From Chryseobacterium sp. JJR-5R (GTDB lineage Bacteria > Bacteroidota > Bacteroidia > Flavobacteriales > Weeksellaceae): a stretch of DNA of 64,000 nucleotides. Where the stretch lies: positions 1 through 64,000 of the forward strand of contig NZ_CP139138.1 in assembly GCF_034047335.1 (NCBI RefSeq), in the 5' to 3' direction. Positions 1 through 7,149 of the stretch are shown one piece after another (the stretch's first letter is position 1; each line of letters begins with the position of its first letter). The position numbers and the translations under genes were made by a program. A model generated the notes under the pieces. The model was given only the letters and a program-made list of their open reading frames with translations, made no database searches and was not told the DNA's origin.

Positions 1-145
1 TATATTCCAGTTTATCTTTTTCGAGACAAGATAAAAGCATAAAGAGTATGTCGAGCATGCACGCTGTAAAATCATATCGTCCAGAAGTTATAGCATTGTG
101 CTGAAATATGACTTTATCATTAATTTTTATATCTTTTAATTTCAT
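1..145 (-). CDS. Replication initiator protein, Rep_3/RepB-like (N-terminus, cut by window edge)
   Basis: The first 48 residues are visible, read on the minus strand from an ATG at 145; the rest lies beyond base 1. The segment FQHNAITSGRYDF followed by a leucine/methionine-rich helix (LDILFMLLSCLEKD) matches the start of the winged-helix Rep_3 plasmid initiators, where an N-A-(L/I)-(T)-x-x-x-Y/F pattern precedes the first helix. Such proteins bind iterons and open the origin. Five direct iterons lie about 80 bp upstream (223-327), and an inverted partial iteron at 176-185 sits where the rep promoter should be, as in autoregulated iteron plasmids. The family call rests on a short stretch plus context. 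Confidence 0.7.
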   Translation of the reverse strand, partial: MKLKDIKINDKVIFQHNAITSGRYDFTACMLDILFMLLSCLEKDKLEY

Positions 146-175
146 AATATTTTTTAGAAAGCAAATATAGAAATA

Positions 176-185
176 AAAACGAAGT
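176..185 (-). promoter_or_regulatory. Inverted partial iteron upstream of rep (probable autorepression site)
   Basis: AAAACGAAGT at 176-185 is the reverse complement of the core of the iterons at 223-327 and lies about 30 bp upstream of the rep start. In iteron plasmids a partial inverted iteron over the rep promoter is where Rep dimers repress their own gene. The match is seen; the function is inferred from that rule. Confidence 0.5.
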
Positions 186-222
186 AAAAAAATAAATACT
201 TAGTATTGATTCTAATATTTAG

Positions 223-327
223 CTTATAAAAACTTCGTTTTGGCTTATAAAAACTTCGTTTTGACTTATAAAAACTTCGTTTTGACTTATAAAAACTTCG
301 TTTTGACTTATAAAAACTTCGTTTTCC
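223..327. repeat. Five 21-bp iterons, plasmid replication origin
   Basis: Five head-to-tail copies of a 21-bp unit start at 223, 244, 265, 286 and 307 (core TTATAAAAACTTCGTTTT). The copies are identical apart from one G/A change at the end of copy 1 and the last two bases of copy 5. A period of exactly 21 bp places all copies on the same face of the helix. With a Rep_3-like gene diverging to the left this is the expected architecture of an iteron origin. Very AT-rich DNA on both sides fits an unwinding element. Confidence 0.8.
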
Positions 328-888
328 AATTCACAAGCTATACATTTTCAATTACTTACAGCGCCTTAAAATAGTAAAATAATAAAGTTATAAATATTTA
401 AAAAATACGTTTGTCAAAAGGAATTTTATCTTTTAGAGAGTTTTGGAAAAATAGGATTGACATTTTGTCATATCCAAAGTGAAAAAAGAACAAAAAAAAA
501 CAAAAATTGGATTCTAAGTTATCCTGGCGGGATGTTATGCTATGCATAATATTTATGATAGATAGTAACTATTTTATTCTTAATTTATTGATAAACCGTG
601 TTTTATCAAATTCACATTACTATAACTGATTTATTAAAATATAATAAATTCAATATATTGGGATAAAATATAAATTACTATACATTGAATTAATAGATAT
701 ATCTTCCAATAAAAGGCGTTATTTTTTTTTAACTATTTAAAGAATCGAAAGAGTTTTTAAATAAAAATTATTACATTTGATATCCTATTTTAGTGATATA
801 ATTTGTATTTTTGCAAAATATTATAGGAATAAATTTTTTGGATGAATTTAAAAGGAAAACGTTAATTTTATGCCAAAATAATAATATT
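328..888. other. AT-rich non-coding region right of the iterons
   Basis: No convincing gene is seen. The stretch is strongly AT-rich, apart from a small GC island near 525-540. It contains the inverted repeat at 588-609 and presumably the origin's unwinding region and the promoter of the operon starting at 889. Small minus-strand reading frames here have no recognisable features. Confidence 0.5.
588..609. repeat. 8-6-8 inverted repeat near the origin
   Basis: TTGATAAA (588-595) and TTTATCAA (602-609) are perfect inverted arms around CCGTGT. It could be a protein-binding palindrome or a small hairpin. The ATAA...TTAT ends resemble Xer half-sites loosely, which is not enough to call a resolution site. 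Confidence 0.4.
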
Positions 889-1230
889 ATGAATAAAAGA
901 AGACTTTTTCTAAATGGCATTGTAATAATATCTGTTTTATCTTGTGGAATTTCCTGTTCAGATAGAGACGATGTCAATGATATGATACAAGAAAATTATA
1001 AAAGTGAAACTAAAAAACAGAGTTCTCTAATTATTAAAGATACTTTAACCAAGTCTTTAGAAACATTAAAATCTGAAAGTGCTAAGGAAGTTGATAGTTT
1101 AGAGGGCATTAATGAAATTCAAGAGACACGTGAGCCAAGAAGATTACAGCCCGACCCAGGGACAGACCCCGGAACAGATCCAGGAACCGGAGAAACTATT
1201 GATCCGACAAAACCGGATCGCCCGAAATAA
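889..1230 (+). CDS. Small lipoprotein with PDPGT repeat tail
   Basis: The ATG at 889 gives 113 residues beginning MNKRRLFLNGIVIIS with a lipobox ending GISC|S, so the mature protein should be an outer- or inner-membrane lipoprotein. The upstream in-frame start at 811 would add 26 residues before the signal peptide and is rejected. The body is charged and probably helical; the C-terminus is a repeated PDPGTDPGTDPGT stretch, a common tail of tiny Bacteroidota lipoproteins. Its last 119 bases overlap the next gene in another frame. Function unknown. Confidence 0.65.
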   Translation: MNKRRLFLNGIVIISVLSCGISCSDRDDVNDMIQENYKSETKKQSSLIIKDTLTKSLETLKSESAKEVDSLEGINEIQETREPRRLQPDPGTDPGTDPGTGETIDPTKPDRPK

Positions 1231-1693
1231 ATTAATAATTGAAATTATTGCATCCGTATTAGTTGTAATTTCTGCTGTACTTCCTTTTTTAAATAATATA
1301 CTGGGAAAATGGATTGATTTAACTAAACCTATCTACAATACTGTGGGCGTGAAAACCCTTGATCGTGATGATGCAGTATATTTTTTATCTATCTCAGCTT
1401 GTATCATTCTTGTGGCATTAGGTGGACTTTTTCGCGCGAACAAATTTACATTTTATGCATGTTTAGTATCGGGATATTTTCATCTGATGACCTATGTGAA
1501 ATTTATTTTTTTCAATCAAAATCAAATATCTGCCATTGCTGATGTTGCAATTATCTGCTTAATTATTATAATTGTTGGTCTGATATTTTGGCTAGAAAAC
1601 TATTACAGCCAATTGAATTCGCTTAATAAATTTAATAATAAAACATTAGATAGATTTTCCACAATTTTATTTAAAAGAAAAGGGAATGAATAA
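1112..1693 (+). CDS. Putative four-helix membrane protein
   Basis: 193 residues if the ATG at 1112 is used. Residues from about 42 onward contain about four hydrophobic segments (IIEIIASVLVVISAVLPFL; YFLSISACIILVALGGLF; FYACLVSGYFHLMTYVKF; IAIICLIIIIVGLIFW-like), while the first 40 residues are the alternative-frame reading of the lipoprotein's repeat tail. No later ATG precedes the first membrane segment, so either the overlap is real and the genes are translationally coupled, or translation starts at a non-ATG codon near 1230. The protein could be a small ion-channel, holin-like or sensor component; no family recognised. Confidence 0.55.
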   Translation: MKFKRHVSQEDYSPTQGQTPEQIQEPEKLLIRQNRIARNKLIIEIIASVLVVISAVLPFLNNILGKWIDLTKPIYNTVGVKTLDRDDAVYFLSISACIILVALGGLFRANKFTFYACLVSGYFHLMTYVKFIFFNQNQISAIADVAIICLIIIIVGLIFWLENYYSQLNSLNKFNNKTLDRFSTILFKRKGNE

Positions 1694-1949
1694 TCACAGG
1701 AAAAGATTAAATATTCTCGTTGCACTATCAGATAAATTGTGGGAAGATTATAGCCAGGATATGTCGGAAGAGGCGGAAAAAGAATATTTAAGAAAAATGT
1801 ATTTAGTAAAGAAAGAAATCAATAATGGCTTTCTTAAATCGATGCAGGATTTGAAAATATTCAGTAGCGAACTTGGATACTTAATTTTAGAAAATCCCAC
1901 AAAAACATTTCTCGGTGGTTCTGAAATTATCATCACAAACAGAAATTAA
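1686..1949 (+). CDS. Small helical protein of unknown function
   Basis: 87 residues, charged and helix-prone (EEAEKEYLRKMYLVKKEI), no signal peptide or membrane span. It overlaps the end of the membrane protein gene by 8 bp, so the three genes from 889 form one transcription unit. No family recognised. It converges with the regulator at 1962-2414, leaving only 12 bp between them. Confidence 0.55.
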   Translation: MNNHRKRLNILVALSDKLWEDYSQDMSEEAEKEYLRKMYLVKKEINNGFLKSMQDLKIFSSELGYLILENPTKTFLGGSEIIITNRN

Positions 1950-1961
1950 TGATAATATTAA

Positions 1962-2414
1962 TTATTTGTCTACTGACATATATTTTACAACCATGTCAGT
2001 TTTTTTCTCAAGTTCACTTAATTTTACAGATACCTTTTCAATTTGGTTCATAATGAAGCTTAAATCTTTACTATGAACATTGGTTAAGGCAAACATACTT
2101 GCAAGAACATTTCCTAATTCTTCAGTTTTATTATGATCAGCATCTTGCTGGTCATTTTCTTTTTCTACTACTTCCTCATTTAGATTTAATTTTCCTTTGC
2201 CTGTTATTAACCAGATAAGATTGTCTGTTGAATTAAGTTCAGGATATAAGCTCAGAATTCTAGCCAACTTATCAACGCCTAAATCACTATGTAGAGCTTG
2301 CCCTTTAAAATTAGATGCCGACATATTGATATCAGCATAAAAGGCTTCTTTCTTAATACTTTTTTCAGCAAGAAAAATCAAAATTCTGTCTTTTATGGTC
2401 ATTATTTTGTCCAA
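1962..2414 (-). CDS. Phage-repressor-like transcriptional regulator
   Basis: 150 residues; the start may be at 2414 (MDKIMTIKDR) or the ATG at 2402 (MTIKDRILIFLAEK). The first ~75 residues (KDRILIFLAEKSIKKEAFYADINMSASNFKG ending LIWLITGKGK, read in two parts) follow the N-terminal plan of Bacteroidota XRE-like phage/plasmid regulators: a helix-turn-helix and a W-L-(L/I)-T-G-K-G ending. The C-terminus is a coiled coil likely used for dimerisation. It is divergent from the gene at 2644 and the palindrome at 2427-2444 lies directly upstream, so it likely represses itself and perhaps the rightward genes. Confidence 0.7.
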   Translation of the reverse strand: MDKIMTIKDRILIFLAEKSIKKEAFYADINMSASNFKGQALHSDLGVDKLARILSLYPELNSTDNLIWLITGKGKLNLNEEVVEKENDQQDADHNKTEELGNVLASMFALTNVHSKDLSFIMNQIEKVSVKLSELEKKTDMVVKYMSVDK

Positions 2415-2426
2415 TTTTTTTGTTTA

Positions 2427-2444
2427 TAGACAATATTTTGTCTA
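2427..2444. promoter_or_regulatory. Palindromic operator TAGACAA-N4-TTGTCTA
   Basis: A perfect 7-bp inverted repeat with a 4-bp spacer lies 13 bp upstream of the regulator's start. A second half-site (TTTTGTCC at 2405-2412) overlaps the start codon region. The placement and symmetry fit autorepression by the adjacent HTH protein; binding itself is inferred. Confidence 0.6.
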
Positions 2445-2643
2445 CATTTGTTCAAAGATAAGTAAATTATATATAATAATATATGAGTGTAAATATAATT
2501 ATATAAAATAACTCTAAAATTTACCTCTCTAAAATATTTCAAAAATTATTTAAGAACTTAAGATTAATATGCTAGTTATAAATAATATGCATAAATAAAT
2601 TTTAAATAAGAATTTAAATTATTCACTAAAATATATTCTAAAG

Positions 2644-2889
2644 ATGGACCTTGAAAAAAAAATATCAGATTTAACTGTTGCAGAATATCTTAATATACAA
2701 AGTTTAGCAATTAAAAAATATGAGTATGGAATTATAGGAATTGCTAAAATTTTTGGTGTATCTCGGAACACCGCTCAGAAAATTAAAAATTCTGGAGTTA
2801 TAGACGATGCTGTTTATCAAAACAAAAATACAATAGTAATTGATATTAGTAAAGCAATAGAATTATTTGCGCAAAAACCTAGAGAATGA
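2644..2889 (+). CDS. DUF3853-type small DNA-binding protein
   Basis: 81 residues. The middle (YGIIGIAKIFGVSRNTAQKI) is a clear helix-turn-helix with the pattern of DUF3853 proteins, small excisionase-like or regulatory proteins on Bacteroidota conjugative elements and plasmids. It is followed, with a 4-bp overlap, by the replication-protein-like gene at 2886, suggesting co-expression and a role in element maintenance or regulation. Confidence 0.65.
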   Translation: MDLEKKISDLTVAEYLNIQSLAIKKYEYGIIGIAKIFGVSRNTAQKIKNSGVIDDAVYQNKNTIVIDISKAIELFAQKPRE

Positions 2890-3569
2890 AATATCCAGAT
2901 GTATTATCTAAATTTTGGAAAGAAAATTCAAATCTAGGGTTGGCACCATCTGCCATTGCTATCTACACATTTTTGATTAATAAATGGATTGAAAATAAAA
3001 GGGAAGATTTTGTTTTGTCAGACTTAAAACTTAGTAGAGAGTTAAATCTATCACTCAAAACGATAAGAGTTAATAAGAAAAAATTACAAGATAATAAATT
3101 AATAAATTACGAAGTTACAACTGGTTATCCCTGTACATACAATTTTTTAAATGAGCAATTTAATTTGCAAAAAGGCACTTCTTCACAAAAAGATCCTGAA
3201 AAGAATATAAAAATAAAATCCAAATCTAAATCTGCTACGATAAAGCGTACTACAAATCAAATTTCAAGTAATAGTATCCATACTGAAGAAAACAAAATAA
3301 TCCCAATCAATAGTAATGTAGAGGCTCCATCCTTAGAGGAATTTTTCACGTATGCAAAAAGTCTACAAAACTATGATCCGGAAGCTGATGCTAAAATCGA
3401 GAAAAAGTATAATGACTGGCTAAACAATGGTTGGAATAATGACTATAACAGGCCTATCATCAATTGGAAAACCTTACTTAAAAGTATGATGCAATTTATT
3501 ATAGATAATAAATCTGAAATTATAAGTATACCAAAAATAACCAATCCCAAAATAGTTAACAATGAGTAA
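2886..3569 (+). CDS. Winged-helix replication-protein-like gene
   Basis: 227 residues. The N-terminal ~90 residues (SAIAIYTFLINKW; LSRELNLSLKTIRVNKKKL) form a winged-helix/HTH. A basic, Ser/Lys-rich linker follows, and the C-terminal block (YNDWLNNGWNNDYNRPIINWK) matches the W-x(3)-G-W...I-x-N-W-K pattern that ends many phage and plasmid replication (DnaD/primosomal-like) proteins. It could load the host replisome or act as a regulator. It overlaps both neighbours (2886-2889 and 3562-3569), so it sits in a tight operon. The family level is inference. Confidence 0.5.
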   Translation: MKYPDVLSKFWKENSNLGLAPSAIAIYTFLINKWIENKREDFVLSDLKLSRELNLSLKTIRVNKKKLQDNKLINYEVTTGYPCTYNFLNEQFNLQKGTSSQKDPEKNIKIKSKSKSATIKRTTNQISSNSIHTEENKIIPINSNVEAPSLEEFFTYAKSLQNYDPEADAKIEKKYNDWLNNGWNNDYNRPIINWKTLLKSMMQFIIDNKSEIISIPKITNPKIVNNE

Positions 3570-3753
3570 GAAACCATTAATCCTACAGCTGGACCATATT
3601 GTCCATGAGAATCCAAGAAAAGCCAGGAACAAGGCTCTAAAACTCTTAGAGCAGCTGAAAGCGGAAAACCGCAAATCGGTCGTACTGCCAAAAGGGTACA
3701 GCCCTGCATTTGAAACTCTTAAGGACAGATGCAGAAAGAAAAAACAGAGTTAG
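3562..3753 (+). CDS. Small basic protein, unknown
   Basis: 63 residues, rich in Lys/Arg with a helical centre (NPRKARNKALKLLEQLKAEN) and a KKKQ end. The start codon overlaps the upstream stop region by 8 bp, arguing for translational coupling. It may bind nucleic acid on charge alone; no family recognised. Confidence 0.45.
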   Translation: MSKKPLILQLDHIVHENPRKARNKALKLLEQLKAENRKSVVLPKGYSPAFETLKDRCRKKKQS

Positions 3754-3808
3754 ATCCGGAATCATAAATGGTAAAACAATGGTCAATCTAATTTTAAACA
3801 GCAATACT

Positions 3809-4243
3809 ATGGAGACCGACAACCCTGTTCTCTACCAGACTAAATCCAATTGGATTTCTTATGTATATCCCGTGTCCTGTATAGCTATAGGATTTATAGG
3901 TATTCCCGGGTTTTTTATACTTAGCGGTCTGTTAAAGCTAATTTGCTTTTTACTTATCATTCTTTTTTACAAAGGAGTTTCTTCGCTTCTCAGAAAAAAA
4001 TCAGTAAAGCTTTACATAACAGAAGGAACCTTAAGTATATCTTCCGGAGTATTCTACAAAATGGTACATGATATCCCGATCAATAAAATAGAAGGGGTTG
4101 GCCTGTTTCAGAACTGGATAGGAAGGATCTTTAATTATGGTACCCTTACTATTTCCATCGGAAACAATGTACTCATGTACTCTATCAGTGGTCCGGAAGC
4201 TCTCAGGAGCGAGCTCATAAAACAGATGCAAAACAAACTTTAA
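3809..4243 (+). CDS. Membrane protein with bacterial PH (bPH2-like) domain
   Basis: I start at the ATG at 3809 (METDNPVLYQTKSNW), because earlier in-frame starts run through the preceding gene. The 144 residues hold two adjacent membrane segments (about residues 16-55) followed by a domain reading KLYITEGTLSISSGVF...IPINKIEGVGLFQNWIGR...YGTLTIS. That is the recognisable pattern of YdbS/YdbT-like bacterial PH domains (I-P-x-x-K-I-x-x-V ... G-x-G-T-L-x-I). These are membrane-associated scaffolds of unclear function. Confidence 0.7.
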   Translation: METDNPVLYQTKSNWISYVYPVSCIAIGFIGIPGFFILSGLLKLICFLLIILFYKGVSSLLRKKSVKLYITEGTLSISSGVFYKMVHDIPINKIEGVGLFQNWIGRIFNYGTLTISIGNNVLMYSISGPEALRSELIKQMQNKL

Positions 4244-4253
4244 ACTCAAATAT

Positions 4254-4775
4254 ATGAAAAGAACATTCATAGCTATTTCCTTTTTCCTGGCGATACACGC
4301 TTCAGCACAGCTGGCGGTAAAGTCAGTACAGAACAAGGAAACGGAACTGCTGGTCAATGATTCCCTATCGATCAGAAAAGGCGATATGCTGCAGATTTAC
4401 CTCCCTGCAGGGAAAGACTTTATGTTTATAAAGCAAATAAAATCCATGCTCAGCACAAAGCTGATCGGCAACCTGGCGGATATCGCCGGAACCGGTGCCT
4501 CTGCAGTCGGCCTGGGATCAGGAAATGCAAACATCCTTCAGGGTGCAGGAAAGGTCATGAACATGGCTAGCGTGATTCACAGAGGGGCAGATGCGCTGAA
4601 TAAAATCCAGGATCTTCCTATTTCAAGTGCTGCCAAGAAAATTGCTGGAAAGAAGATGGAAGTCGTTGGATGGGAATTAACGGACGACGGTTACATAATC
4701 CTGGTCTCATCGGAAAAGAAAAAATATGAGATCTATCTCCAGGAAGCCGCACTGGCAGGAGAAATAGCACTTTAA
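4254..4775 (+). CDS. Exported protein of unknown function
   Basis: 173 residues with a cleavable signal peptide (MKRTFIAISFFLAIHASAQ). The mature part has a Gly/Ala-rich amphipathic middle (AGTGASAVGLGSGNANILQG) that could insert in or lie on a membrane, then a charged beta-like C-terminus. It starts 10 bp after the PH-domain gene, so the two are probably co-transcribed. No family recognised. Confidence 0.55.
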   Translation: MKRTFIAISFFLAIHASAQLAVKSVQNKETELLVNDSLSIRKGDMLQIYLPAGKDFMFIKQIKSMLSTKLIGNLADIAGTGASAVGLGSGNANILQGAGKVMNMASVIHRGADALNKIQDLPISSAAKKIAGKKMEVVGWELTDDGYIILVSSEKKKYEIYLQEAALAGEIAL

Positions 4776-4832
4776 ACGATTCTAAAAACACACAAAAATT
4801 TATTCCCTCATTAACATTATAATTAAAAAACA

Positions 4833-6239
4833 ATGAAAATTTCAAAAATTACTTTCGCTGCTTTAACCATAAGCATGCTTTCAATTACCCAGGCACAACA
4901 GGGGAGAGTCGGGATTAACACATCAAATCCCCAAGCTACTATCGATATGCGGATAGCAGATGCTAACCTGGCATCCAACTCTAAAGAAGGCCTTTTAATT
5001 CCAAGAGTAGGAAGGCTGCGAGCTGATAATATGGGACCCGCAGTGGATCAAGGAACAATGATTTACATTAATACTCTCGATGGTAATGCTTCAGGAAGGG
5101 TATCAAACGTAACAAAGGTCGGATTTTATCATTTCGATGGGAATGAGTGGATTGGCCTTAATAATGAGCGTACCCCTTCCAATGTTCAGATTACCCCCTC
5201 TGCAAACGCGATCAATATTGGTGAATCCATTAATTTAAACATCAAGTCAAATATCCCTTCCCAATTTTTTTATAATTCTGCAAATAAAGGAGTTTTGAAA
5301 AAAGCTATTAATAACAATGCAGAGCTGATTTCGGAATTTACTGTTGTAGGTACTGAAGGTACTACATTGAATCCTAATGGGACGGATTTTATTTATACGC
5401 CTACTACCATCGGTCAACAGATGATTCAATGTTATTTTTTCGACTCGGATAAGAACCTGATCATTAAGCAGGTTCCAATCACAGTCAATGGTACTCCGGG
5501 ACAGGAGCTGATCACTACTTCCCAAAATATTTATCCGAACGCCCTATTTGATGGTTTCTCTTTTGAAATCAATGGATCAGGAAATACGCAGTATCAATAC
5601 AAGATCGAAAAGGAATCAGGCTCGCCCTTTATTTACTGGATGGATTCCAATGCCTATCAGGGAAACTTCCTTTTCGGAACCTGGTATGATTATCAGAACC
5701 AGCCTATCGAATTTGACCTGTTAAAGCAAAGCCCGGGAGTAAATTCCCTTAAAATATCAGCACGGAAAAAGAACTCTGTTATAATCGAAGGAGAAAAGAT
5801 ATTAAAAGCTGACCGGAAATTATTCTGGAGTGGCAGTACGACAATTACTCCTATGAGCAAAACCGTATCTGTTAATACCTGGCTTCAATTAACGATGAAC
5901 TCCAATATCCCTCAGGAGCTTGCAGGTAATCCCAATATTGCTGCAATCGTTCCTCAAAGAGGATTTGGAGTAACCAACTTACCACTTACAGCAGAGACCC
6001 GCAGTACAGCAGGACAGGTTATATCATCAGCTACATTCGGGGAAAACTCTACAAACAGTTTTGAAATTTACAGTTACCTGCCAAGTACACCTGTAAACCA
6101 AAGAAATACTTTCTGGGTAAGGCCTACTGCTACAGGTACTTATATCATCAGATATAGAACTTCAGCAACGTCAAATACAAATTTATTCACAGAATATGGA
6201 GATAGAGAGATTACTGTTGTCTTAAATGTGGTACCATAA
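4833..6239 (+). CDS. Secreted protein with tail-fibre-like N-terminal leader
   Basis: 468 residues with a signal peptide (MKISKITFAALTISMLSITQAQ). Immediately after it comes GRVGINTSNPQATIDM and GLLIPRVGR, a segment typical of flavobacterial surface proteins that resembles the head of phage-tail/trimeric fibre proteins. The rest is Ser/Thr/Asn-rich beta sandwich-like sequence with no Cys, suited to an extracellular location. No C-terminal sorting domain is apparent. It ends before a strong terminator at 6298-6325. Adhesin-like function is a guess. Confidence 0.6.
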   Translation: MKISKITFAALTISMLSITQAQQGRVGINTSNPQATIDMRIADANLASNSKEGLLIPRVGRLRADNMGPAVDQGTMIYINTLDGNASGRVSNVTKVGFYHFDGNEWIGLNNERTPSNVQITPSANAINIGESINLNIKSNIPSQFFYNSANKGVLKKAINNNAELISEFTVVGTEGTTLNPNGTDFIYTPTTIGQQMIQCYFFDSDKNLIIKQVPITVNGTPGQELITTSQNIYPNALFDGFSFEINGSGNTQYQYKIEKESGSPFIYWMDSNAYQGNFLFGTWYDYQNQPIEFDLLKQSPGVNSLKISARKKNSVIIEGEKILKADRKLFWSGSTTITPMSKTVSVNTWLQLTMNSNIPQELAGNPNIAAIVPQRGFGVTNLPLTAETRSTAGQVISSATFGENSTNSFEIYSYLPSTPVNQRNTFWVRPTATGTYIIRYRTSATSNTNLFTEYGDREITVVLNVVP

Positions 6240-6297
6240 TTAGTATCTTTGGATATTAATAGAAACGGCTAGTAATCGTTTCATTTTTATTTTGGTG

Positions 6298-6325
6298 ATC
6301 CGGCTAATCTTTAGCCGGATTTTTT
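6298..6325 (+). terminator. Rho-independent terminator
   Basis: ATCCGGCTAA and TTAGCCGGAT form a 10-bp stem with a 3-nt loop, followed directly by a T run. It closes the operon ending at 6239. Confidence 0.85.
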
Positions 6326-6412
6326 AAAGCCTTCTAAAATATTTCTTAAAGAGAGTCTGATGGATTTCCGGATTACTAAGCCCTCCATCTTCAACCTAAA
6401 ATTCAAAAACTC

Positions 6413-6664
6413 ATGAAAAATAAAAAATCTATTACAATACTGATTAATATCTTTATATTCTTAGCCGGGTCATCACTAGGATTCTTACTGGGAACAAAGA
6501 TATATAATGATGCAGCTAATTCCAGGGCTGCCGAAATGATTCTTAATGATGAAATTCCCAACTATTATTTGGAGGTGGAAACTGTAGACTACCTGATCAA
6601 TAATAATTCCGGAAAGCTTGAAGAGCTGGTAAAGCCGAAACGTGATTTCCTTCGAAAAAAGTAA
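6413..6664 (+). CDS. Small single-span membrane protein
   Basis: 83 residues: a short basic N-terminus, one hydrophobic helix (about residues 7-27, ITILINIFIFLAGSSLGFLL) and an acidic soluble tail. No family recognised. It is followed 4 bp later by another tiny membrane protein, and the pair is closed by the terminator at 6813-6843. Confidence 0.5.
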   Translation: MKNKKSITILINIFIFLAGSSLGFLLGTKIYNDAANSRAAEMILNDEIPNYYLEVETVDYLINNNSGKLEELVKPKRDFLRKK

Positions 6665-6667
6665 TGT

Positions 6668-6805
6668 ATGAAACAGATCAAAGAATTTGTAATAGAATGC
6701 CTGTTCTTTAGGCACTATGACAGAGGAATAAAACTTATCGGAATAATATTCTGGATTGTATTATGTACACTTTTTTATCTTACTTGGAAATTTTACATAG
6801 AATAG
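6668..6805 (+). CDS. 45-residue membrane microprotein
   Basis: A short frame opening at ATG 6668 and closing at TAG 6803-6805 encodes MKQIKEFVIECLFFRHYDRG followed by a hydrophobic helix (LIGIIFWIVLCTLFYL) and a basic end. It is placed 4 bp after the preceding gene and 8 bp before a terminator, which supports it being a real gene despite its length. Function unknown. Confidence 0.5.
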   Translation: MKQIKEFVIECLFFRHYDRGIKLIGIIFWIVLCTLFYLTWKFYIE

Positions 6806-6812
6806 ATATTTT

Positions 6813-6843
6813 AAAGGTTTGGTATTATACCAGACCTTTTTTT
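6813..6843 (+). terminator. Rho-independent terminator
   Basis: AAGGTTTGGTAT pairs with ATACCAGACCTT (one G-T mismatch), followed by a T run, closing the two small membrane genes. Confidence 0.8.
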
Positions 6844-6872
6844 GTTCCTGGTATTAATTGATTTGTAATTTA

Positions 6873-7048
6873 TACCGGATTCCAGGCAAGCACCTGAAGA
6901 GAGGAGAGCCGGCAGCACTTCGGCTAAGCAGTTCCTTGAGATTGGATCAGTGGATATCCAGAACGATGTCCACACCAGAGATCATCATCGGTTCCCGGGT
7001 AAGTTCCTGAAGGGAGATGAGCTGGCAGGGCATCCAGGTGATTAGTCA
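6873..7048. repeat. GC-richer non-coding block, member of a dispersed repeat
   Basis: Between the terminator and umuC lies a stretch clearly richer in G+C than its surroundings and without a gene. AGTTCCTGAAGG at 7002-7013 and the following ~35 bp resemble 58116-58165, and GAGATTG(G/A)ATC...ACGATG at about 6938-6965 resembles 58165-58195. The block therefore looks like a copy of a non-coding dispersed element rather than random intergenic DNA. Confidence 0.45.
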
Positions 7049-7149
7049 AATGCTTTCAATTCATTAACTATAAGGAGATTATTATATGCCTTCATTTTTT
7101 AATATTGAATTTTTATACCTTTACAGCAGAATTCACTTCCTATAAACTT

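Noticed and set aside
223..327. CRISPR-like repeats
   Set aside because: The five units abut with no spacers and lie beside a rep gene, so they are iterons.
588..609. dif/cer-type resolution site
   Set aside because: Only the ATAA/TTAT ends resemble Xer half-sites; the rest of the arms do not, and no accessory sites are seen.
3443..3709. Minus-strand frames opposite 2886-3753
   Set aside because: Fully antisense to credible plus-strand genes; no recognisable features.
7105..7149. N-terminal extension of umuC
   Set aside because: Uses a TTG start within a promoter-like sequence; the Y-family start MFALVDCNNF is at 7150.
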